This document shows, one piece after another, positions 10,870-20,635 of a stretch of DNA of 64,000 nt. The stretch covers positions 62,001-126,000 of the forward strand of contig NADL03000543.1 in NCBI GenBank assembly GCA_002205965.3, written 5' to 3'. Both the position numbers and the translations under genes were made by a program. The stretch's first letter is position 1, and every line of letters starts with the position of its first letter. The DNA comes from Kappaphycus alvarezii. Lineage: Eukaryota > Rhodophyta > Florideophyceae > Gigartinales > Solieriaceae. Under the pieces are notes generated by a model, which had not been told where the DNA came from, did not search any database, and worked only from the letters and a program-made list of their open reading frames with translations.

Positions 10870-13382
10870 CTATGCCCGAATGCCTTCCTGGTCTATTCTC
10901 TTGAGGTATTGCTCTAGTCTGTTGGGCCAATAGCAATTAAATCTAGTCCCGAATGGGACGACCGGATCAGTCTGCTTTCCTGATGGTGAGTGACGGACAA
11001 GGATGTGTTATAATGACGTAAAAGTGAGGAGGTGTGCAAGTGAGCTGAAGGAATGTTTGCTGGCAGAGGAGATGTTTCAGTGACGCTGTTATAACAATTT
11101 AAAGAGTTTGCGTTTCTTTCATAATTTTCACGGCCGTGTTCGAAAAGAAAACACAGGAGGAGATACTACAGCTTTGAATTTACATGAATTCAAGGGCAAA
11201 AATTGATCTGAAAATTATCGGAACTACATTTGGATGACGAATCCCATCAGGAGCTGCAAAGTTTACCTTCCAAAAAGAGTACTGAATATTCAAAAAGTGA
11301 AAATGGGGTCGAAAATTGAATTAAGGTTCATAAAGCAGAAGGAATTCTAGCATTTTTTCAAAAAAGGAAATTGCAAAAAAGTAAAACGACTAGTTTCAGA
11401 AAAAAACTTTAAATGATGGATATCAGAAGAAGAACATTTGCAGAAAGGACAAGTTTCTTTTGTGGATGACTTGAAGCCAATAAGCTAGAACTGGTCTCAG
11501 TTTTAGGATGAGAAAACAAACAACAGGAAGGAATGAGGCGTGATAAAAGAGAAAAGGGGCCATTGTTATACGATTGAGCTACCAAGTCCCAATTTTGGAG
11601 GATTTGATGTGAAAAACTTCCCTGGAATACTTTCAACTAGGCAAGAAAAGTTTTAGAAAGGGGTCAAACATGCGGTTGCCGTTAGATGATACGTTTCGAG
11701 TAGAACTTTGTTGGTGAGAATTCATTTAAAAGTTACAAACTAAACGACCAGTATTGTTAAGTCGGAAACGTGGATTGGGGTCGTTAGAATTGTTTATTTG
11801 ACCCAATTTGATCCAAACTGCTGAAAAGAATACCCTGAATCAGACTGTTTGAATTTTTCGAAATGTGTTAACATTTTTGGAGGTATTTAGGAACGAAATT
11901 GCTTTCATAATAGTTTGATCTAGAAGAATCGCTTATCCCTGCTTTGTAAGCTCGCATCAATCGCTGAGCTCCGATGAAAACAAATGACATCACCTCGGGA
12001 AACTATCCTGCTTTCTTTACCATCAAACTACCTATAATTACTCCCTCCAGTGACTTCCCAATCGCTTCTAGCCTTTTCTCTTTCACTGCTTAGGTATCAT
12101 CATTAGTTTCTTTCATCATGGTTTGAATTAAAGTTCGTGGGAATCTCAAACTTCCCCTCGCTTACAAAACCCAGCCCTACCGACTCTTCCTCTCTTTGGT
12201 TCGTACAGTAACTGCCCTTAATAAAGGTTGACTACAGTGTTTAACTTTTCTCTTATATAAGATCTTCTTAGTAACCGAAAAAAGGTGCTCTTTTCGTAAT
12301 CAAGGGCAGGCTTCAGATCGGCTAGCTTGCGCATATACTGCGGCGTCAATACATAAAGAGCAATGTTACGTTCACATTGCGACATTTGTGTAATTTAATT
12401 TCACCTTGAAGGAGTAAAACTGACTAGCAAATCTCAGAGCTAGACAATAATTCAATCATTTTCATAATTAGAGTGCAAATATTGAAGTTTTCAAAAGTGC
12501 TTACATCTTCACAGCGTGATACAGCCAAGAAGAAGGACTGCCCAAGATTTATGTTGTTTTTGAGAGATTTTTTCACTCTAAACCTCGAGATAGAGGATAT
12601 TTTGCTGTTGTCCGGGGGCGAAAAAGTGTCCAAGTTGTACCTTTAAGAATATAATTTAAGAATATTGCTACATAGGCAAAAAGAATCTCACGCTAAATTT
12701 ATTACCAATAAATCCCCTCTTGAGAAAATGCGACCTATTATAAACATACACACCTCCAAAATAAGAATTTTAAGACATGGTGGTACGAAGCATCGAAGTG
12801 GAAAGGTTTTGGGTGCAATAATGTTGGAGTGCATATTATAATATTCTCTTAAGTACCCCAAAAGTCAAAATCAAAGCCTTATGTCTCCCAAATATACCAA
12901 AAGTGAGTAGGTAAGGAATCGAAGTACTAAATTCGCCGATAGATTTTCTTGAATTCATGGGGCAAAATATTAAATCAGGATTGAAAGCTGCAAATTGGAC
13001 TTCTTTTTGAACTTTGAAGTAATATAGGGGTACATTTGTGGAGAGTGGAACATAATTCACATTTGAGCTGTTTCAAGTAGATCTTTATACCTGAATATGC
13101 ATGATAAAGTTTCAATTCAATTGGACTTTTAAGGTTTCATGTCTATATTTTTTTGTCCGCTGATTTTTTCTGAGCTATACATTTAAAAAGTACTGTCTCT
13201 TGATATGAAGATATTCTAAGGTAGCGTAGACCTTGATAAATTCTCTATCCTCAGACTCTTTGTTGTACTTCTCTTATTCTTCCTCCTAAAGTCCACAGCC
13301 TTACTACCCTTCATTAGCGAATCCCTACACCAGATAATTACCTATTGTTTTTTGAAAGACGCCGATCCATGAGATCTCTTAG
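10870..13382. other. AT-rich spacer, no gene seen
   Basis: Only short frames occur. The minus-strand frame 11409-11636 (75 codons) is retained in unit 2 (41337-41564) but has no motif or codon signature that would support it. No repeat or RNA gene recognised. Confidence 0.45.
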
Positions 13383-13637
13383 GCTCTTCCTTGTTTAAAG
13401 ACGGAAGCAGTCCCCTATGTCGGTCAGGTCCGAAAGGAATATCCGGGAGATGATGAGAAGAAGATTGTAGCGGTATCTGGAATTGGAGCGGAGAGGGCAA
13501 AGCTTTTGCATAGTGGCTTTAAAAAAGATGGAAATAGTCTCATTGTCGTTGAAAGGCCCGAGGTAGATTTTCTCCCGCACCCAACGGATCCTAATAGCGC
13601 AAGCTCCTTCAGACCGAGAATTTTGCAGAATAAAAAG
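13383..13637 (+). CDS. Possible internal exon of an unknown gene
   Basis: One plus-strand frame stays open over about 85 codons from a TTAG acceptor-like site at 13379-13382 to AAAAAG|GTATGT at 13638, a good fungal 5' splice donor. The translation is mixed and protein-like, with stretches such as AVSGIGAERAKLLHSGF and VVERPEVDFLPHP. I do not recognise a family, and no flanking exon can be assigned with confidence. In unit 2 (43312-43565) the same stretch has an extra G, a missing T and other small indels that shift the frame. Alternative: a relic or chance frame. Confidence 0.3.
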
Positions 13638-14729
13638 GTATGTGGAATTTTTTTGCTTTAGTGAGTAGTATAAAACGCCTTAAAAGAGGTGATTTATGAC
13701 GAAAATCACTTGTGCTACTCTTGATTAGGAGTAAAATTAATTTTGACCGAGGAAGATGAAATGACTCGAGAACTCATAAATAGTTAAGAGGTAAGAATGA
13801 AGTTAATTATACATAAAAAAGAAAAATAACAGAATTAAACCTACAAAATTTTAGTTTTGTAAACGAAAAAGGAAATTAAAGAGGGAGATAAAGTGGGAAA
13901 AATTTCAGCGCGCAAAGAGATTTCTTTTAGTTTCTCGCTTGAAAAGATGGGTCCCGAACACGTCTACTGGTTCCGTGAAATTGCTTATGGGATAGAATAT
14001 TGTAACCAGGGAACAGTGGTCACGAAGCAGTGCTTCAAGTTCACGGTAAAAGCGCATGCCTCAATATCTGTCCTCAGATTAGTACATGGGATATAATAAA
14101 TTCATTCTTTCACACAAATGTAGGTCATAGAAGCTGAGAGGCCTGCCTCCTGGATCCCCTCAGGGGAACAAGCTCATGTGGTGCCTGATGTGTTGCGTCC
14201 AGAAATAACTTTTGCAATAGTTCATTGTGAGAAAATTGCATTGAGAGCGATAATCCTAAACGGCAGTCAGTTTTAGAACACACCCAATGAGCATCTGTAG
14301 CTTCTCTGATCAGTTGCAGCTTTTGAACAAGAGATGGGAGCAAAGTATTTTGACAGTTGTTCATAGAATGAGTTATAGGTCAATAATGACGCAGCCGTGA
14401 TGTTTTCTGCGGACGCTGGCCCTCCCCAAGAGATGCGTTTTTGGCGTGAATGAGTTTGACCTGTATCTGGAGTTCTCAAAATAGCTAAGGGTCCAGTACT
14501 ATACCTTTCGGTGCTCGGACAAAGTCCTACATAGTCCGATCAAACAATTCAGCGCTTTTCGTGGTACAGCATGGGGCATGCAACAAATAGTGTAGTTTGC
14601 AGATGCCGGATATCAAAGGTTTGGCTTTGATCAGGTGTGTTGCTGCGATAGTAAAGACAAGTTACTGGAATCAATCTGCAAATATCCAAATTCAAAAAGG
14701 AACATAAGACATGTGACGTGCCCCGCCAA
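13638..14729. other. Spacer with uncertain small coding fragments
   Basis: A plus-strand frame 13893-14096 (67 codons) is broken in unit 2 by one deleted G. On the minus strand two overlapping frames (14273-14479 and 14125-14364) look like one decayed coding stretch with a frameshift. Neither has a recognisable domain. Confidence 0.25.
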
Positions 14730-14925
14730 CACTCCTGACACTTTGGCCTGCCGCGGTACTCGCAGAGCGCAAGAAACATCGTCGTCGCGCCAATTACTGC
14801 GACCAAAACGATATCCTCCTCTCCCCTGTCGGATTGATTTCTATCGCGCCTTGAGCGACGACGACATGGATTTCTCCTGCCGACTTGCTTCTTTCGGTAC
14901 AACTCGTAAAGATTTACCGACCATG
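14730..14925 (-). repeat. GC-rich dispersed repeat, copy B1
   Basis: Inverted relative to copies A1 and C1. The minus-strand reading includes GEEDIVLVAV and TMFLALCEYRG, matching the family, and the GGTAAATCTTTAC word at its upstream edge. The LLLRGG segment is deleted. Unit 2 copy at 44640-44845. Confidence 0.65.
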
Positions 14926-15212
14926 GTCTACGCAGGGTCCTACTGAGTGGTTCCAACCAGTGAAAGTTCAACCTATGAAGGGTTCACAAACCACCAACTT
15001 CAAGCTGATCTGGATCCTTTGGGGTGCTTAGAAATGGTTACTGTCCCCATTGTCCTGGATTGCAGACGAAAATTGAACTTAGAGAGTTCTCATTGTGGCT
15101 TCAATACTTCTGCCAATTCCTACTTTTCGACCTTGCATGCAATTTCCGAGAATGAATTGCTCGAAAACACTCCATATGCACGGCAATCACCTCTTAAACT
15201 GCATACATAGAG
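14926..15212. other. Spacer, no gene seen
   Basis: An 87-codon plus-strand frame (14947-15210) exists in unit 1 but is disrupted by indels in unit 2 and has no recognisable motif. Confidence 0.3.
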
Positions 15213-15510
15213 CCTAATAGGGGTGAATCGTAGGGAGAAGAGATGTTTGAAACCAATCCTTACAAGAAGGAGGTGTTGCAGGTTATAAAAGTGCTACCCT
15301 AGTATAGCTGAGCGAACAAAAAGGGGCGGGTAAGGACAAAAATTAAAAGTGATACAAGAAAGTATAGAAGGGGAGGCTCTACCTCTGATGCTCTATGACC
15401 AGTGTAAGATAAATGGTTCTTCGGTCTGAAGATAACTTTCAACTTTCTATTACTCGGGACTCGGCCTGAAGTTATCTGCAAACTTGCTTGACCACTCCAA
15501 GAGAGAGAGC
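15213..15510 (-). repeat. Diverged LTR remnant (relic R2)
   Basis: Aligns on the minus strand with the young LTRs from about their TATA-proximal region to the terminus. Shared words include AAGGAGGTGTTGC, AAAAGTGCTACC, GAACAAAAAGGGG, CTCTATGACCAG and GGACT-GGCCTGAAGTT. The 5' third of the LTR, including the TATA segment, is not recognisable. Unit 2 copy at 45128-45430. Confidence 0.75.
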
Positions 15511-15580
15511 AGAGACACTTTTCGTGGATGAAATGCTTTAAAAAAAGATACCTAAGAAATGAACAATCGATCTAGTCCTC

Positions 15581-15900
15581 TCATTTCCCATCCTCTAGAT
15601 CAGGCCAAAATAAGTCCTCCAGAGTATCCATGCTACTCAAACAGTCCCCGCAAATATCCGCGAACGGCTCAGAACTCTTACTCTATTTCTTCCTGCGAAA
15701 TATCTTAACGACTAATGATGCCCCCATCCGGTTACTGCGTCGGGATCTCCTGTTCCATACTGTTCAGACCCCGCCCCATAATTCTAATACTTTCCATGTA
15801 CCCCCCCTCTTCTTCCTCCTCCTCCTCTTCATCCTTCCCTTCATCCTCCGCGCCTTTCTCGTAAACTAATTCCAGGACAGCTCACTCCTCAAAAGCCCCC
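15581..15900 (-). pseudogene. Decayed acidic-tail ORF (relic R2)
   Basis: Function unknown. The minus-strand end contains GDCLSSMDTLEDLFWPDLED before a TGA at 15581-15583. Upstream, in other frames, is a strongly acidic run with LVYEKGAEDEGKD followed by eight Glu codons (15790-15880). This parallels the LVFEEGKED stretch of the relic at 2503. Several stops and frameshifts separate the pieces. The LTR remnant R2 lies 70 bp downstream. The plus strand over the same DNA is a Ser/Pro/Leu-rich complement with no support. Unit 2 copy 45496-45810. Confidence 0.4.
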
Positions 15901-16551
15901 AGCTCCCTCTTTGACCTTCCTTTCTTACCCTTCACCTACCTCTTCCGTCTCATCATCGATGAACAAGCGACGAACGAACTCGGTCACCTTTTACTTTGTT
16001 TGCCGGCGGAGATATTCATCGCTGTCAGTAGGGCAGAAAGGGAGTAGCGGAATGGCATTGACGGGACGAGAGTGCGATTTTTCGAAATTAATCTAGAGGG
16101 GCATGGATTGTCCATTTTGGTGGGTTTTAGGGGTGAAAGGCAATTGAGGGTGTTTCAAATGGGTAAGTTAAGGGTGGTAGTGAGCAGAATGATTGAAGAG
16201 GTTTGAAACGTGGTATAAATGGGTTTAAGTAGGCTCCCTGTTGCGCATTCTATAGATTTTAGTAGGTTAAATAAATCCAAAGAGGAATATACAGTACTGA
16301 AGTTGCGCTCTTCTTTTCAAAAAAATGGATTGGGTGAAGCAGATAAGCGAAAAGCGAAAATGAACTTGATTTGGGATTGATTTAGAGATGTAGATACAGT
16401 ATTAAATATCAAGATAAATGGAGATGGATTTGGTGGGGACCGCGGAACAGATAAGCAAGGATGAGGAAGGAGATATGTTCTTCCCGGGATGGTGCTTAGA
16501 CTGAGAGAGGGTGACGAGGGACCAGAACTTCAAGCTGTCTCAAAAAGATAG

Positions 16552-17100
16552 GATACAACGGTTAATAAAAAGTCGGTAGATGAAGACGATAAAAAATCCG
16601 TTCCGATTCGCGCGCGCCTAGCAGAGCCGATCAACATACCTGATCGCCAATTAGCCCTTCTTGCCAAAGACCCGACAAGATCCGCTCGTCACCCTTTTGA
16701 AGAGCCATACGATGTTCTTCATCGGATAAGAACGGACATACAAGCAATCGGAAGCAGCGAAGGGACCGGCATTTTTGATGTCACCTGCGTGATTCCCCTA
16801 ACTTCCTCCAACATAAGAGTAAGGGTCTTCAACTCGATATGCTCTCTGAATGCGGCGCGAAATGCAAAGCAGAGAGGATACAAATCTTCTATCGCGTCCT
16901 CCACCAGAAGTAAGCTTGTCCCTGCGTCAGTCTCATCTGTTCGAGGGTGGCACTGGGATGCATTCGCATTGCTAAATGACGTGGCAAACAACGATTCGGT
17001 GAGGGTAATGGAGACGCTCGGAGAGATTCGGGGTTTTGATGCAAAGGAACGCTGCAGTGGCCTCCATGTCCAGTGCAACCTTCTTGATGATAGTGCTTAA
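16552..17100 (+). CDS. Uncharacterised open frame, about 180 codons
   Basis: A plus-strand frame is open from after an in-frame TAG (16549-16551) to TAA at 17098-17100, without an early ATG in frame, so it would need an upstream exon or a non-ATG start. The translation is mixed and protein-like: DRQLALLAKDPTRSARHPFE, then a Ser/Arg-rich segment, then RGWHWDAFALLNDVANND and VMETLGEIRGFD. No family recognised. Unit 2 carries a 5-base insertion (CTCAG) near 46541 and one extra G near 46950 that truncate the frame. The minus strand also has a long frame (16719-17078), so the coding strand is not certain. It sits just upstream of LTR remnant R3. Confidence 0.35.
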   Translation, partial: DTTVNKKSVDEDDKKSVPIRARLAEPINIPDRQLALLAKDPTRSARHPFEEPYDVLHRIRTDIQAIGSSEGTGIFDVTCVIPLTSSNIRVRVFNSICSLNAARNAKQRGYKSSIASSTRSKLVPASVSSVRGWHWDAFALLNDVANNDSVRVMETLGEIRGFDAKERCSGLHVQCNLLDDSA

Positions 17101-17105
17101 GGTGG

Positions 17106-17535
17106 TTGATATTGGTAAATCGTGAGGAGATATATGGAGAACCATTTACCCCAAGATGGAGGTGTTGCATGGGACAAAAGTGCTGTCCTAGTATAGTTGG
17201 ATGAACAAAAAGGTTTCGATAAGGAAGACGGTTGAGAGAGCTACAAGCAAGTTTAGAAGGCACAGAGTCTACCACTGACGCTCTGTGACCAGCGTAAAAT
17301 ATGTATCTTGGGTCTGAGTTTGACTCTCAACGTACTACTATTCGTTACTTGACCTGCATTTTTCTGCCAACTTGCTTGAACTCCACCAGAGGAAGCAGCT
17401 TAATCAGCTTATATAGACTTCTTGGCTGTCTCTAAAGTTTCAGACAGACATACTAAGATCCATGAAATGCATCAAATGAAATCGTGTAAACGAGAAACAC
17501 TAACAGCAATTACTATTAACATAAATATCTATATT
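17106..17535 (-). repeat. Diverged LTR remnant (relic R3)
   Basis: The clearest of the old LTRs. On the minus strand it keeps the order of the young LTR blocks: ACACGAT, TTAGTATGT, the AAGTCTATATAAGC TATA segment, AAGCAAGTTGGCAG, AGAGTCAA-CTCAGACCCAAGA, ACGCTGGTCACAGAGCGTC, ACTTGCTTGTAGC and GGAGGTGTTGC on the complement. The first ~330 bp of a full LTR are missing or unrecognisable; relic coding sequence lies there instead. Unit 2 copy 47027-47455. Confidence 0.85.
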
Positions 17536-17549
17536 TAATCTTTAATATC

Positions 17550-18135
17550 TTAGTCCTCTATATCATAGCCAAACAATTTCTCCAAAATATCCCTATCTCC
17601 AATGCAGTCCACGAATATTCCTTCCAGTGATTCACACCAGCTCCGATATCTAGATCACTAAAATATCCTCATTCAGCCGCATGATCGGTTCTCTAGGGAA
17701 TCCCCTCTTACCTCTTTATACAGAGTTTAAAAAATCCGAAATCTGTAGCACCTGAGCAGTATCCCTACCAGCGCAGCACGCTACTTTACAGTGCACAGAA
17801 TCCCTCTTAAAATATTTCAATAAAATGTGAAATGCAGCGCAGCCAGGACAGCATGCTAACTCAGCCAACGCTTTCATAGTTTCTTTTTTTGCCGGTTCTG
17901 GTGATAGCAGTGGTCTTCTAGGATGGTGGTAGACTTTACGGGTTGTGGTGGTAAATCTCGCAAAACTTGCCCCTACCCTCTAACTCCCGCGGCCTCGGCA
18001 TCTACATCGATGATGTCCAGTTCTCTCCCGTCCCACACGGGTAAGACGTCATTGTCATTAGCCCCACTACGCTCCATACGCCAAACAGCGGATTCACTTG
18101 CCCCTCGCTGCCCTTACTGCATCTGAGCGCGCGAG
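17550..18135 (-). pseudogene. Decayed ORF ending in the acidic-tail motif (relic R3)
   Basis: Function unknown. Minus-strand pieces, in order: GANDNDVLPVWDGRELDIID (18000-18080), then after a frameshift a Cys-rich, protein-like segment with ELACCPGCAAFHILLKYF and VACCAGRDTAQVLQ (17730-17900), then, after further stops, a terminal DCIGDRDILEKLFGYDIED and a TAA at 17550-17552. The terminal motif matches relic R2 in position and pattern (Cys, Asp-Ile/Thr-Leu-Glu, Leu-Phe, Asp-Leu/Ile-Glu-Asp). Element A is inserted just beyond its upstream end. Unit 2 copy 47467-48055, with additional small indels. Confidence 0.45.
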
Positions 18136-18149
18136 CTCTATCTGCTATG

Positions 18150-18154
18150 GCCAC
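18150..18154. repeat. Target-site duplication GCCAC, left of element A
   Basis: GCCAC directly precedes the TG of the 5' LTR and recurs at 25670-25674 directly after the CA of the 3' LTR, as expected for 5-bp staggered integration by a Ty3/gypsy integrase. Confidence 0.93.
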
Positions 18155-18873
18155 TGATGTGCGCAAATTCGCACACGAAAAAATCTAGATGAGGACCATG
18201 ATTGTATACAGTATCGGAATTGGGAAGATATTTTTACAGTTTTTGAATTTGCAAGATATTTTTAATTTGGGTGAGTGTGGCAAATTCATCGGTTGATTTT
18301 TTTCATTTTAGGACACGCTGTCATAGTAGATGTCAGTACAGTTCCAGGTTGTGGGTGATACTACAAGTAGCTCTGAAAGGTCTATATAATGGCCACATCA
18401 ATTCCCACCCCTGGCCGATGGGTGGCTGGCATGGGTATGGCACCTAGATATTTACCTTGAGGAAATATCTTCTAATAGTCTCTCTGGTTCACACGATTAC
18501 CGTGAATACATTTTATGGTTATTAGTATGTTTGTTTGAGACTTTTGGGGTAGCCAAAAGTCTATATAAGCCGAGTAAACTGCTTCCTTTAGTGGAGGTGA
18601 AGCAAGTTGGCAGACAACTTCAAGCCAAGTCCCGAGTAGTAGGAAGTTGAGAGTCAACTTCAGACCCAAGAAAACTTTTTCTTACGCTAGTCGCAGAGCG
18701 TCGGTGGTAGACCCTGCCCCTTTTATACTTGCTTGTAGCTTCTCAACTCTCTTCTATATACACTCCCTTTTGTTCGTTCAACAATACCACGGTAGCACTT
18801 TTGTCGCTCGCAACACCTCCTTCTCAGGGTAATTGGTTCTGAGGATCTCTTCCCCGCCGATTTACCCCTATCA
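18155..18873 (+). repeat. 5' LTR of element A
   Basis: Begins TGATGTGCGC and ends CCCCTATCA. A TATATAAG box at 18562-18569 is a plausible promoter. Immediately upstream lies a perfect 9-bp inverted repeat (GACTTTTGG at 18539-18547 and CCAAAAGTC at 18553-18561). The LTR start contains a GTGCGC...GCGCAC-type stem, imperfect in this copy. Confidence 0.95.
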
Positions 18874-18875
18874 TT

Positions 18876-18891
18876 TGGTACTCTTGTGGAG
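18876..18891 (+). other. Primer-binding site of element A
   Basis: TGGTACTCTTGTGGAG starts two bases after the 5' LTR. A TGG complementary to a tRNA CCA end at this position is the standard tRNA-primed arrangement. I cannot name the tRNA without the host tRNA set. Confidence 0.7.
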
Positions 18892-18962
18892 GGGGTTGCA
18901 CCCGAGGTATTCGAGTTGAGCAGTAGTAAGGAACACTTCGGGGGGATTTCTTTTCTGTAATC

Positions 18963-20634
18963 ATGGATCTCAACGCTGCTCGTATAACGTTCACAGGGGG
19001 CAAGACTGAAGACGTTGAGGAGTTTCTTTACACATATGTCAACGTTGTGATGCGAGAGAAGGGCGATGAAGAGAAGGCCGCAAGTATCTTCGCCTATCTT
19101 CATGGTGACGCAAAGCACAAATATAAGTCCAAGTTTATCGACGGGTGGTCTCTTAACGGGAATGGGCGTAACTTCGGTGAGGTATGTGAGTGGCTTGTGA
19201 AAGAGTATGCTAAGGAGGTAGAACCAGATGAGATGATTCGTACCGCCATAGAGGCCCGGCTCAACTTCGACGATTTGTTAAGCTCATTGGTGTACTTGTG
19301 TGATCTTTATGAAAAGGCTGGGTTCAACGCCCAAGCCAAGTACGGAATGCTGCGTAAGGCGGCTATGGGGGATAAGCGGCTCTCCGATTTCCTCCTCATC
19401 AAGGGCCCTCACACTTTTGATGAACTGAAGGGTACCATAGTAGAATTTGTCAAAAATTCGGAGACGTTTCAGTCACTGAGTGAGGTACCGAGGGAAACCC
19501 GCACATCGATGTCTATCGTACATCCTGAAAAGAATTATCAAAGGCCGGCTACTAGTGCAGCGGCATTAGAATCTGTCAGGAGCGATGTCAAAAACTTGGA
19601 AGAAAGGTTGGAAACCCGATTCGATAATCGACTTGACATGATAACCTCGCAGTTGGAAAGCCTTACTCTTACCATTAAGAAGAACCAGTCTGGGGCCCCT
19701 AAGGCCGCAGAAGTCTGTTCTTACTGTCACAAGCCTGGACACTTTGCAAACAGGTGTCCTGATAATCCACATAGAAACACTCGTTGTGCAAAGTGCGGTC
19801 GATATGGGCATCATGAAAGTAACTGCTGGTCTAAAGACAACAGAAGAGCAAATTTATCGGAAGCAAGGAGTGAGTCAGGACCAGAGGTGAAAATCTTACA
19901 AAATAGAAGGGATCAAAGGTTGACGGATGCCGGTAACGTATCCATCGCTGAAGAGATTAGTCAAGTCAATGTGACAAAAAGGGATGGGGAAGGGAACATT
20001 TTATCGAAGAAACCTAGGCTAGAGTATGGAATGCTGGAGCATATCCCAGCACCTGTACCTCCGAACCAAGAGGTCTGATCAAGTTGTTCCAGGAGTGGGA
20101 GTCACTCCGGCCAAGAAGACGAAAAAGAGTAAGAAAGTTAAGAGTATCTCTAAGGACGTACTAGAGTATGTGAAGAGGTACAATTTGGTGGCTGAGCTTG
20201 CATCGGCCCCAACTGGGATAACGTTTGGTCAACTTTTGAGGGGCGACGCAGAGGATGCGAGAAAAGAACTCAAAAAAATTATCAGGTCTAATAAGTCCGC
20301 TAAGGGTAAGAAACTGTTTCTTCAATCGGCCTCGACAGCACCAAGACGTCTTAAGCTGGTACCAGTCAAAGTATTGGGTATGAAAACCCAAGCTCTCTTC
20401 GATTCGGGTGCTGTTCCAAACCTCATTTCAGAAACTTTGGTGACAGATCTAGGTCTCGAAATTACTCCAACGACTCGAAAAATAACTGTAGCGGATGGAA
20501 CCGTCTCAAAATGCATGGGCACTGTTGACAAGGTTTCCGTGTTCTTTGGGGACTCTAAAGTTGATGTAGACTTTCTTGTCATGCCGGATCTCCCTTTCGA
20601 TGCAATCATTGGCTGCCCCCAATGGAAAGACTAG
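18963..20634 (+). pseudogene. gag-protease of element A (one frameshift)
   Basis: Structural Gag protein plus aspartic protease. The ATG at 18963 opens a 371-codon frame. A capsid-like helical region is followed by a predicted coiled coil (residues ~205-240) and two CCHC zinc knuckles, CSYCHKPGHFANRC (252-265) and CAKCGRYGHHESNC (275-288), which bind RNA during packaging. A 2-base loss near 20062, relative to element C, breaks the frame; the adjoining frame then carries a basic Lys-rich linker and the protease with its FDSG active site. The protease frame ends at a TAG (20632-20634) within what should be the end of the protease domain, at a point where all three elements change frame. No ORF stop separates Gag and protease in element C, so they are probably one polyprotein. 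Confidence 0.85.
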
Positions 20635-20635
20635 G

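Noticed and set aside
16719..17078. 119-codon minus-strand frame with a hydrophobic helix-like segment
   Set aside because: Overlaps the longer plus-strand frame 16552-17100. I kept only the plus frame because it is longer, but neither is proven.
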